A stretch of 64,000 nucleotides of DNA from positions 4,377,607-4,441,606 of the forward strand of contig NC_079892.1 of NCBI RefSeq assembly GCF_024868665.1, written 5' to 3'. Position numbers and translations under genes: made by a program. Numbering within the stretch: the first letter of the stretch is position 1; each line of letters starts with the position of its first letter. Source of the DNA: Triplophysa rosa. Lineage: Eukaryota > Chordata > Actinopteri > Cypriniformes > Nemacheilidae. The notes under the pieces were generated by a model. That model ran no database searches, was not told the origin of the DNA, and saw only the letters and a list, made by a program, of their open reading frames with translations. This document shows, one piece after another, positions 46,584 to 56,146 of this stretch.

Positions 46584-46659
46584 GCAAGCACTTTAGTCCC
46601 TGACATGGCAGACCTGTTCCTGTGCTTCCTGCTGACCCTGTCCGCCTCCATCACCGCAG
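46584..46659 (+). CDS. Candidate first coding exon with a signal peptide, unknown gene
   Basis: A splice acceptor (TTATATTTCACCCACTGCCAG) ends at 46583. After 21 nt an ATG at 46605 opens MADLFLCFLLTLSASITA, a hydrophobic stretch with small residues at the end, as in secretory signal peptides. Codons are strikingly G/C-ending (CTG TTC CTG TGC TTC CTG CTG ACC CTG TCC GCC TCC ATC ACC) in an AT-rich neighbourhood. The likely donor GCAG/gtttcc falls after the first base of a codon, and phase-1 introns after signal peptides are usual for secreted and Ig-type proteins. The donor itself is weak. Without splicing the frame stops 15 codons later. The protein is not recognised. Confidence 0.32.
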
Positions 46660-46954
46660 GTTTCCACTGTCTACCTGCTTTGTCTCCTGGGCCTGAGCTA
46701 TTTTAGTTCAGCAGGCAAGATGCTTCAGCATGGGGTCTCCTTTGAATGTCTGTTTCACTGCATAGGCCTGGTGTTATGAAACAGAAATTAAACAAAAACA
46801 TTGAACGATTTTTTATAGCAAGCAAACAGTGAGGTTGGAATCATACTTGAAGACAACTGAAAAATTGCGGTTATCCAAATCAATTTAAAACCTGAAAATA
46901 AAGTTGTATTATAATAGAATCCTATAACTAACTTTGTGTTTTACTTGTGTTTTT
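46660..46954. other. Unique stretch without further features
   Basis: AT-rich sequence between the candidate exon and the next MITE. Nothing supported. Confidence 0.4.
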
Positions 46955-47194
46955 TTACCCTTATGTCATTCAAAATCTGTTCTTTCTTCTGTGGAACACG
47001 AAGGAAGATATTTTGAGAAATGTCTCTCTGGTTTTGTGTCAAAAAGTCAATGGGTGCCAGTGTTGTTCGGTTACCAACGCTCTTCAAAATATCTTCTTTT
47101 GTGTTCTGCAGAAGAAAGTAATTCATACAGGTTTGTAATGAAATTAAGGTGAGTAAATGATTACATGTTTTCATCTTTGGGAACTATGCCTTTA
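46955..47194 (+). mobile_element. Dominant MITE, subfamily A, left terminus eroded
   Basis: TTTTTACCCTTATGTCATTC, TTCTTTCTTCTGTGGAACACG, AAGATATTTTGAGAAATG, TTCGGTTACCAACGCTCTTC, CTTCTTTTGTGTTCTGCAG, CATACAGGTTTGTAATG and the right end CATCTTTGGGAACTATGCCTTTAA. Confidence 0.8.
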
Positions 47195-47675
47195 AGTGTC
47201 TTGAACAATGACACATTATAAAGCTCAGTTACTGTTTCAAAAGCATCATTGTCTTACTAGAGTAAAACCTTATCCATGCAATTCCTGTACCATGTAACTG
47301 CTCAAAAAAGACACCACACCACACCACTAAAAATCCTAAACTTAGTCTACAGGGCCAGTCTGAGCGGGTTGAGCTCTTTGTCTGCGTTCCCCTGGAAACA
47401 GCGTATGAGGGACACACAGAGCCTGTGCAAAATGCCAGACGCTTTAGCCCCATAATGCACTGCTCTCCTCTCCCCCCACCCCCACACACGTATAAAAAAA
47501 TCTTTACTCCGCTCTTTCCAGGGAAGCTTTCCCAAAAAGCTTTGCTTTGATCCATTTTCCATGTTATTTTGAATGATCCTAGACACATTTGTCTTGTGTG
47601 TCCTACACTAGGGAGTATTGCAATGATGTTTCACTGGAAATAAAAATCACACACTAATTCCCAATTTGTATTCCA
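47195..47675. other. Unique stretch without a gene
   Basis: Two minus-strand ORFs (119 and 79 codons) overlap in different frames with no recognisable domain. Nothing supported. Confidence 0.4.
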
Positions 47676-47902
47676 TTCCAAAAAATGTTGGCTTTTTTGA
47701 ACCCATTGTTGCATCAAAAATAGACAAACCCAACAGTTGGGTTAAATTAACCCAAAATATGCATGGTGACATTTGACCCAACAAGGGGTTGCATTTTTGG
47801 GTTGAAACAACCCAGCACAGGTTAATTTATATCCCAACAGTTGGCTTAGTCCATTTTTTACCCAACACTGGGTTGAAATAACCCAAAAAATGTTATAGTG
47901 TA
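47676..47902. mobile_element. 'GGGTTA/AACCCA' MITE, larger copy
   Basis: From CCAAAAAATGTTGGC to ACCCAAAAAATGTTATAGTGTA; the interior has ACAAACCCAACAGTTGGG, TTTGACCCAACAAGGGG, AACAACCCAGCACAGG and CCCAACACTGGGTTG in alternating orientation. Same family as 2633-2816, with extra internal units. Confidence 0.75.
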
Positions 47903-47969
47903 GGCTAGTTCCTGTTTAGATTTGGGGAGAAATTCATTAAACGTACGGTTGCTACAAAAAACATTTTCA

Positions 47970-48196
47970 GACGTTCAGACATGAAAGCATCTAAGTGCCG
48001 TTTGAAATTTACTTCTAAAAAAAATGTTTTTATCAAGCTCCTACGTTCAGGTTCAGTGATTTCACTTTAATTGCATTGAAAATGTCCTCTTTGCCATTAA
48101 AGTGAAATCATTTTTAATATAAACATCGGAGCCTGATAAAAAAAAAATTTTTTAAAGAGAAATGTCAGATAGAGACTTTTGCATCTGAACTCTGCA
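47970..48196. mobile_element. Long hairpin MITE, about 227 bp
   Basis: The left half reads GTTCAGACATGAAAGCATC and TTTTTATCAAGCTCCTACG, then GTGATTTCACTTTAATTGC. The right half is the inverse: CATTAAAGTGAAATCA, GGAGCCTGATAAAAA and CTTTTGCATCTGAACTCTGC. Almost the whole length is two facing arms around a centre near 48083. Non-coding; a foldback-type MITE. Confidence 0.7.
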
Positions 48197-49274
48197 TATT
48201 TTGTTTGAGAACAAATCCAGATGCTCAGGACAACCCCACGGCAATTCATAACTATTTTACAAAGTGTTTAATTCGCATGAATTAGTACGTTTTAGTAAAA
48301 TCCACTTTCACCCAGTGATGGTTAGAGCCTCATTCCTGCTTTTTTCCAATAATCGTACATTTTTGTACAATTCACATTAAACAAATTCATTCTAAATCAC
48401 TACGACATTGAAGTTGTAAATAGCTTCGATTTAGTCATTTCGAATTGCTTTAGAACTACATTTCAAAAAGGGTAGCTTAAGTGTGATTTCTGTCAAGTGT
48501 AGCTTGACTACTAAAACAAACACTGTTATTTCCTTAAATCTAAGATCACAGAATCTCAATTAAGAGAAAATCACAGAAACTCCCACTTACTTGATAATGA
48601 TTATGATGAAACATCAAGAACCCACTACAGCATATGGTCAAACTGGCACTGAGACAGGCAAGAAACGTAATTCATAACGGTGGTGGCATGCAATATCAGT
48701 TGCCCTTATATCAACCTGTCGGAGAAACTTGAGGAGATGTACTCTCTATTCTCAAAAAGCTCTGTTAACTTCAGTCAGCAAATATGGCACCGACTGGCCT
48801 GGCCGGCTGCCTAATGTAACCAACTGGAGCAGATGTTCTTTCCAAACACACTAGAAGGCGTAACACCTCTCTATGTTATATTAGAACTCTACATTTTATT
48901 TATGGTAAAATGCATGTATGACATGTCTTACACTAAACATGCTTGTACAATGTTATTTTAAAATCACTAATACTAAACACACATATTTGTAGCCGAAATG
49001 GATTGATCGATTTGTTAAGGTGCTATTTGTTCACAAACAATTTATTTAGGTCAAGTTTGGTCATTCAATTCAATTGAAGTAGATGTTGACAGTCACTATT
49101 TACTTTCATTCAATGTCAAAGGGCAGTTTTAACGTTCTTTCTGGTCAATGGACAGTTATATAGATTTGCAGCATAATAATATATGTCAAATATGTAAATA
49201 TTAATATCAGTAAAAAATGGCACTAATCGGATCCACAGTCACCACAGTTGTGCCCCAAAAAAGTGTGAGAACGT
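48197..49274. other. Unique stretch; minus-strand exon-like segment at 48591-48648
   Basis: On the minus strand 58 nt lie between an excellent acceptor (CGTTTCTTGCCTGTCTCAG) and a strong donor (ATCAA/gtaagtggg). One frame is open (ASLTICCSGFLMFHHNHYQ); the others stop. Codons show no bias, so a non-coding exon or chance is as likely as a coding mini-exon. Otherwise AT-rich. Confidence 0.3.
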
Positions 49275-49545
49275 AATACCCAAAAATGAAAAAACTGTAC
49301 CCTCATTCTCCTTCTTCTGCACAAAAGAACATATTTTGAAGAATGTTGGTGACCAAACAATGGTGGTACCCATTCACTTCCATTGCATAGACACAAAACA
49401 AATGCAAGTGGATGGGCAGGCACCACTGTTGTTTGGTTACCAACATTCTTCAAAATATCTTTTGTGTTCTGCAGAAGAAAGTCATACAGGTTTGGAATGA
49501 CAAGAGGTGAGTAAATGATAACAGAATTTTCATTTTGGGGTAGGA
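49275..49545 (+). mobile_element. Dominant MITE, subfamily A, termini eroded
   Basis: TACCCAAAAATGAAAAAACTG, CATATTTTGAAGAATGTTGG, TGGTACCCATTCACTTCC, the facing GGTTACCAACATTCTTCAAA, TTTTGTGTTCTGCAGAAG, CATACAGGTTTGGAATGAC and TAACAGAATTTTCATTTTGG. The outermost inverted repeats are degraded. Confidence 0.82.
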
Positions 49546-50670
49546 AAACCTTTTTTTTTTTAAATACTACAAAGAGTTTGAATCATATCACAAATATACG
49601 AATTCTCCACTTTACGTAATGACCTTCACCAAGAACGTATTGACCCAACGTCTGCTCTTGGAACAAACCGGGCAGTGTAGCATTTTCTGTCGTGTTTTCA
49701 AAGGGAATGCTTTCAAAATGAAGGCAGAAAACTTCTCTTCAAAGGATGGGGTGGAAAAAAAAGCTAGTCCACAATTTATTCCCTCTGAACTGGAGTAAGA
49801 GAGAAATGAAGTGTGATATTTTCTGTACTTGAGATATATTTGGTCAGCGTTATTAATAAACAAACAGATTAAGGACCGTCTTGGAACTCTTGGCCCTGCA
49901 AAGAATTGGCCACAGTTGCATCATCGTCACTGAGCCTGTGCTATCTTAAAGTACCGCAAAAACTATAAATAATGCTTCCCGTTCTGTTTCAGAGAGTGCA
50001 CATACGGGTGCAATGTCGATGACCTTATTTTGCTTAAATTAAGCGGCGGTTTTACGAGCACATTGTCTAGGTTTGTTTTTAATGACTCGGATCGCAATAA
50101 ATAAATGATGAGTCTTACATGACACAAGCTATAGCCTGGTGGTGTTCACATTTGTAAAACCGCCACGAAACCAGCAGTACTTGGCGGCACGTTTGAAGGT
50201 CACAGTTTAAGAGGTGAATTTTGCCTCTCGGTACCATTCATTAATCTGAGCCGCAACCAGCAAGGAAAATGAATCTTAGTGATAAATGCTATAGTAGGGA
50301 GCTCAGCTGTGTGCTTTGACTGAGAAATAAAACCAGCGGTATATTTCCACAATGATTACTCTGCCGGGGAAAAAAATGAAATTCGGTTTAGTGCCTTGGT
50401 ATAGCGCTCGCAATTCTTGATAATGTAAATCTTTCATAATGTAACTTCAATTTAGTGCTTTAATTAGGCATGGCATTGGCAATTTTGTCGGTTTTGTGTC
50501 GGTGTGGTTTTTCTGCAAATTAATGTGAAAAATCTCTTATAAAACAGATAGGTCTAAATCAGAATCAGAGCTGGTATATGCACAAAGCTTAAAAAGAAAT
50601 GCTGTTACTTATTGCGCATTCTATATTAATATGCCAAGTTGCTACATTGCATCAGCTATCTATAATGGTT
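49546..50670. other. Unique stretch without a gene
   Basis: Contains the short repeat fragment AATCAGAATCAGAGCTGG near 50558 related to 37438. Nothing else supported. Confidence 0.4.
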
Positions 50671-52742
50671 AAAGGAACAGTTCACCCCAAAATAAAAACT
50701 CCAGTGTTCCCCCTAGGTTTACGGCTTTGGGGGGGGGCTGCGGTCTCTATTTTTTTTGAGGCGGAGGTCCGAACAATACTTTTTTTAATAAATAATGTTA
50801 AATCAATCAATATAATGTTTTATTTAATGTTTTAATGTTTCATTTACTCTATATTCTGATAGCCACACTCTGTATGAAACATAGAAGGTCTGGTAACTAT
50901 GAAAATGTGTTGTGCTGAAGCGAAGTCCCAGTGGTCTATTTTAATATTTAAAAAAAACTACTTACAACAAAATGTAACGACTGAAATAAATATATCATGA
51001 GCAGGAGTACTTACAAAGTTACTAACAGCCTTTCCATGCCATTCATACTAGAACTGATTCTAAATATTCTTTCCAATTAAAACATGATTCACAATGAAAT
51101 GCTCTTAACATGCTGATTATTTATGCTATTAATATCATAAATGTTATATGTAGATACAAGACGTTATGTTTTATAATCTGTCACAAACCTATATAGCAAA
51201 CAGTAAACTGACTGACAGTTAAAAATACTTTATTACTGCTGCCTTTTTGTTTACTTAAGCGTTACAGAAAAAGTGTCCATTTATTTACCTGCTCTTGGTG
51301 TCTGCAGGTCTTTCTATGCGACCCGTCTTTGGCGGGAGAAGCAGCGCTCACGGAGCGGAAAGGGTTAATATGAAGCGCGTTTGGCGCTAAATAAAGATAT
51401 TAGAGGATATAGTGGCAAAATATAATCAACATAAACGTCCCTGAGTGAGCGTGATGTGTACATCTCAGTTATGTACACGCGCTGCTCAATTTAAACCACA
51501 GAAATAGTCAGATTTTTTTAAGGGTTCATTGTGTCTTGCGGTCCGGATGGAACGTAGGATAAGCTGCGTGAAAACCTGTCATCCGGTGGTAACTGGACTG
51601 TTGCTTCAGGGGCAGGGCATGCGTATATTTTCACCACCCTGGGAGCGGTGGTTGACGCGGCATATCTGTCCGCTGGTGAGAGTGTGCTTACCTGTGTATG
51701 TGCGCGCACGTGTCTGTGTGTGTGTGCGCGCGCTTCGGGTCGGAACTCGATACAGAGAGCAGAGGAGAATTGTAAAGGCGCGATCACGTAGAAACAGAAA
51801 TGACATGCCGCCATGTAAATAAGATAAATAACATAATGCTATTTAGTTTGTTTAGTACGAGAACAAGGTATAGACATGTTATATAGGAAAGGTAACCTTA
51901 AATTACTTCTCTTGTGATCTAACTACATAACAATTTAAATTAACTTGACCTTCAAGGGGGTTGGGTGGGGCGGGAGGTGCGGTTGGTAATGGTAGGGGAA
52001 ACACGGAAGTCTGTCATCAACACAAGTTACAGCTTGGCTCGCATAAAGTTAAACTTTATTAAAACTATTAACAGCTTTACAAAGCAACCTGACTTCTGAA
52101 ATACATGAGAATGAGCTTTTTTTTAAATGCACGCGCAGATCCCTGCACGAGCACTGGACTGGAGCGGATCACGAAACAACAGACCGAAAGAAGGACAAAA
52201 GAATACTTGATTTGTTAATTTGTTATGGGTGGATTAATTCACATGTTTTTTCATCATAACACCTAACTTGCAGAGCGTCGAGTTAACCACGCCTACTGTA
52301 TTTATTTACTTTCCCCGGAATACACGGAATAGAAAAATCTCTTGACATTTAATATAATATTCCGTTACCGCCCAGCCCTACCTCGAGTTGTTCCAAATCT
52401 GGATAAATTTCTTTGTTGTGATGAACACAGAGAAATAGAGAATTTGGAAGAAAGCTTGTAACCAAACCGTTATTGGCTGATTGACCGCCATGGTAGGAAA
52501 AATGACAAGTCAAAAGTGCCTCAAATATTTCTTCAAAATATCTTCTTTTGTGTTCAACAGAACTTCAAGAGAATTTATAAAGCAAATGTTTTTACTATGG
52601 TGGCCAACACCTGTTTGGTTACAAGCATTCATCAAAATATATTTATCTGTGTTCATCAGAACAAAGAAATCTATACAGATTTGGAACAACTCAAGGGTAA
52701 ATGAAAACAGATTTTTCATGTTTGGGCGAACTGTCCCTTTAA
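50671..52742 (+). mobile_element. Dominant MITE, subfamily B, split by about 1.7 kb of inserted DNA
   Basis: The left terminus (TTAAAGGAACAGTTCACCCC, AAAATAAAAACTC) stops at 50701. The remainder of the same family resumes at about 52381 (CTCGAGTTGTTCCAAATCTGG) and runs to the right end TTTGGGCGAACTGTCCCTTTAA at 52742. The 1,679 bp between are foreign. A fragment CTGTCATCA at 52011-52019 matches the next host segment, so the insertion may be two events: 50702 to about 52006, and about 52020 to 52380. Confidence 0.7.
50702..52006. mobile_element. Inserted hAT-like element, about 1.3 kb, with a GC-rich core
   Basis: Left end CAGTGTTCCCCCTAGG; right end GGTAGGGGAAACACGG, whose reverse complement CCGTGTTTCCCCTACC matches, giving hAT-like termini. 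The 8-bp duplication cannot be shown cleanly. The core at 51300-51810 is CpG-rich and open on both strands (plus 51529-51822, minus 51518-51814, each about 97 codons). Neither product is recognisable as a transposase. A TG/CG microsatellite lies near 51700-51732. Confidence 0.55.
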
Positions 52743-53219
52743 GAAAAATTATATTATATTACATTATATTATTTATAAATGTTACACATTTTAAGTAATG
52801 ACATCTCTTATCATATTACTGTTTCCTTCATTTAGCAACACTCCTGCATGTTGTACCCAAACACACCCTCGGCTCATGGTAAATTCAATGCAGCGCAGGC
52901 AATATATGACTATCGAGTGGTTTTATTGCTTTGAGTGGCAATAGCATCACGGAGGAAACATAATCCTGAATTAACTTGCAAACTTCCTGTTCACAGATTA
53001 TTATATAGTGAGTATTGATTCTAGAGAAACTAGATCACAGAGGGAAGAAGCCACAGGTTGAATAGTGATTTAGGTGGAGGATGTGTCACCACATTGTGAA
53101 GCTCTATTTAAGCAATCGTGATTTATAAAAATCATTTTAGAGAGTAGGCAATAGGATGTTCATGCCACTGGGGACCATTGGTGTGAAGTCTAGTATCTGG
53201 TGAATACTTGCTATTAAAT
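52743..53219. other. Unique stretch without a gene
   Basis: AT-rich; no feature supported. Confidence 0.45.
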
Positions 53220-53609
53220 GGATAGTCATGAATTGCTCACCCTCTAGTCGTTCCAAACCTGTATACATTTCTTTGTTCGGATAAACACAAAGAAAGATAT
53301 TTGGAAAAATGTTAGCAACGGAAATTTCTAGGACATCATTGACTGCATGTAAAATATTATAAATTGGTAGTCATAGGTGCCCCAGAACTGTTTGCTTTCC
53401 AAAATTACTCAAAATAATTTATTTTGTGTTGAAATAACAAAAATATTTTTCCTACTATGGTTGTCATGGTGCCTCAGAACTGTCGGTTGCTAACATCCTT
53501 AAAAATATCTTTCTGTTCAACCGAACAAAGAAATTTTAATTGGATTGGAACAACTTGAGGGTGAGTAAATGAAGACAGAATTTCATTTTTGGGTGAACTA
53601 TTCCTTTAA
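53220..53609 (+). mobile_element. Dominant MITE, subfamily B, left terminus eroded
   Basis: CTCACCCTCTAGTCGTTCC, ACATTTCTTTGTTCGGAT, CAAAGAAAGATATTTGG, facing copies near 53400-53530 (AAAAATATCTTTCTGTTC), GGAACAACTTGAGGGTGAG and right end TTTTTGGGTGAACTATTCCTTTAA. The internal arrangement matches 40334-40754. Confidence 0.82.
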
Positions 53610-54825
53610 TGCAGGACGTATTGGAATGAGATGCCTTATTATTAAACATATGGTAAGCATACTGAAATGTTCTAATAACAGAAATATAATTATAATAAAG
53701 TCATAACAAAACTTTGATATTACAAATAATAATAATATCAACAGTAGGATATTGTACGAGCTGTCTGTACGTGCTGTTGTTTGATCTAAAAGATTTTAGA
53801 TTTATGTTACAAGCATTACTCCCAATAGTCCGCAAATGTAATTTTGAGTATGTTAGAGAAGCACACAGATAGAGTCTGGTGTGTTGTATTGCATTGCTTT
53901 GTGTGGGCAATTTAATATTCACCCGATTATATACAAGGGAGTTATTTGAAAATCTTATGTGAGATCCAAAATGTCTTGTGCACTGATGCAGCTGAGCTAA
54001 ACAATCATGAAATTCTGGAAGTGTTAGAGAAGAAATGGATGGGATCTCTGGGAATCCAAGAGGCACGGTGAGGTCGGCTCATCTACTCCTCTCTGCAGGA
54101 GTCACTTGAAACGTCGTCGGGGATGGTTTTAGTTCTTATCAATAAATGAAATTGTTTACTCTGAGAGTCACACATCAGCGCTATCTCTCAGGATGGCATC
54201 CCGACTCCTGTGCAGTTCTCATTCTGAGTAAAAGGTGATTTGAAACGGAGTACGGACCAGGGGTGGGGTTTCTAGTCTTTCATCTGTAATGGGGCCACGG
54301 GCTCCCTATCGAGTAATAAAAAAATATACATATTGGGGTACATTTTCTACTACTGTGTAGTATTTATACTTGCAACCTAAACATATTTTTAGTCTCAAAA
54401 TGTGCGCACACTTCTTCCCAGACTTTCAGTAACAAAGAGATGCGAGAAGTCCAACTGATCTGCATAGCTTGATTATGACTTTAATTAATTTTTGATTAAT
54501 TGCCGATAGAGGAACATATTGGCAGTGGCTGCTCGGCGAAGACATATTGAGTTACTGCAATTACGCGGCGTCCTTCTTAGCACTTGTCACATCTGCCCGC
54601 AATCTGATCTAAACATCCTGCGATGCAATGGCTGCTTTAGGCTTCCAAGCATGGAACAGAGGTTTATGGGTAATATTTGGTGCTTCTGTGTCCTTTATCC
54701 CCAAACTATGCAAAAGTGTTAAATGACTCATCAAACTGTCATACCTGTCTAGTTTTTTCATTGCCTGCCTTATTCGAGTTGAACTACATAGACATAGAGC
54801 CTCCCACAGTTGTCCTGTTTGCCAG
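53610..54825. other. Unique stretch without a firm gene
   Basis: A minus ORF of 121 codons (53701-54066) and an overlapping plus frame without a start are both unrecognisable. 54480-54660 looks more complex and could be conserved non-coding DNA. It ends in a good acceptor at 54825. Confidence 0.4.
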
Positions 54826-54888
54826 CACTCCAGGGAGGTGCGCTATACAGGCAAAGTAAAGTTCACAAGAGTCCTAGAGGAGCCACCT
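54826..54888 (+). CDS. Candidate internal coding exon, unknown gene (63 nt)
   Basis: Acceptor CAGTTGTCCTGTTTGCCAG ends at 54825 and a strong donor CCACCT/gtaagatg follows 54888. The exon is exactly 21 codons, phase 0 at both ends, and includes REVRYTGKVKFTRVLEEPP, a charged, protein-like sequence. If the donor is skipped, the same frame stays open for 54 more codons to TGA at 55051, where AATAAA follows immediately (55053-55058), so a terminal exon is the alternative. I recognise no family. Roughly half of the third positions are G/C. Confidence 0.3.
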
Positions 54889-55287
54889 GTAAGATGTTTT
54901 TATGTTAATTCGGACCATGTCGCAAGAGCGCTTTCTCCCCCTGCCCACCCCAGAGAGACGGCAGACATCATCGCTGCCTATCACGGGCCGCTTGAGGAAT
55001 TTTTAGCTTCGCGCTGCTGTGAAGCTACAATTCAAAAGAGCATTTTCGTATGAATAAAAATGACTTAGATAGTATTGACATAGTGTAAATGTTAATTAAT
55101 AAGGGAAAAAAGACACTCAGGCATTTTAAGTTAAAGGCATGCATTTACCATTCAAGAAACACCTATTCTTACAGCAAGCAATAACATCTATATCAGGAAA
55201 TTTTGAGAAAAATAACGTTACAAAAGTTAGAAATGTGAAATGGACGTTCACAAACAGATTTTCCAAGCAAAACTTTGTATGTCTTAT
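54889..55287. other. Extension of the open frame, then AT-rich unique DNA
   Basis: 54889-55053 continues the reading frame of the candidate exon (HVARALSPPAHPRETADIIA is part of it) and is GC-rich to about 55030. 55060-55287 is AT-rich without features. Confidence 0.35.
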
Positions 55288-56146
55288 TGACGTTTCAGCA
55301 GCAACAACATGCGTTATGTGGCCCAAACTTAACTTCCGGTAGACCTCCGCAAAGAATAAATAATTGTTGAGTAGTTGTTACGTAATTTATTACAATTAAT
55401 ATACAATTCAAGATTAATATAAATATCAATGAATATCAATATAAATAAAATATAAAAAAATATATATATTTAGGGATGCACGGTAAATTATCGGCCATAT
55501 CGGTATCGGCCGATAAATGGTCATTATTTAAGTTATCGGTATCGGCCGATATATTATAGTCGATAATATATGAATAATTTCCTCTGGCTGAACCGCTTCA
55601 GGTGCACGCTGCTCACAGTTAAAATCCAGTACAGCACTGTCTTTCTGTCATGATCATTCCCTTACTGTTAATAGCAAAGCATTGTTGAAGTAGTATGTAG
55701 ATATTTATGAATGTGTAAATTATAACAAAAGCAAATTGTTTGAAGCCGATTGTTGACTGAATGCTTTCTGTCTTGAGACCTGTTAGACATGTGGCTATTG
55801 AGAACACCTTTCTGGGTTGCTCTGGGAGAACATCTATAATTTGTTTATTAAATAAACATTATACCAGAAAAGTTTAAAAGTTAAAGAATCTTGAATTACT
55901 GTAAAGTAGGCTTGGTACATGATTTTCAGGGGAAAAATAACGTTCCGTCTCAGAAAATGTTATATTAATATTTAGGTACTGTATATCGGCCAATATATCG
56001 GTTATTGGCTTCCAACGTTAAATAATTATCGGTTATCGTTATCGGACAAAATGTACATATCGGTGCATCCCTAGTTATATTATAACCAAACACAGACCAG
56101 AAGTTAACCTCGGGCTAGGCGTGTGCGTCCGATGAAACCATCTATA
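55288..56146. mobile_element. Second copy of the TAGACGGTTTCA MITE, split by an Ac-like hAT
   Basis: The left end (TGACGTTTCAGCAGCAACAAC, then GGCCCAAACTTAACTTCCGG) and right end (AGAAGTTAACCTCGGGC, GTCCGATGAAACCATCTA) align with 11171-11454 in the same orientation. Between them lies the 603-bp element at 55471-56073. The host without the insertion is about 250 bp. Its AT-rich centre has lost some sequence relative to the other copy. Confidence 0.8.
55471..56073. mobile_element. Ac-type hAT MITE, 603 bp
   Basis: Starts TAGGGATGCACGGTAAATTATC and ends CATATCGGTGCATCCCTA, inverted. The interior repeats ATCGGCCGATA/TATCGGTATCGGCC motifs. TAGGGATG ends are characteristic of the Ac branch of hAT elements. 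Flanks TATATATT and GTTATATT match at 6 of 8 positions. The uninterrupted host copy (11171-11454) reads AGTTATATTATTAGCC at the corresponding place, supporting GTTATATT as the original 8-bp target. No transposase. Confidence 0.85.
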
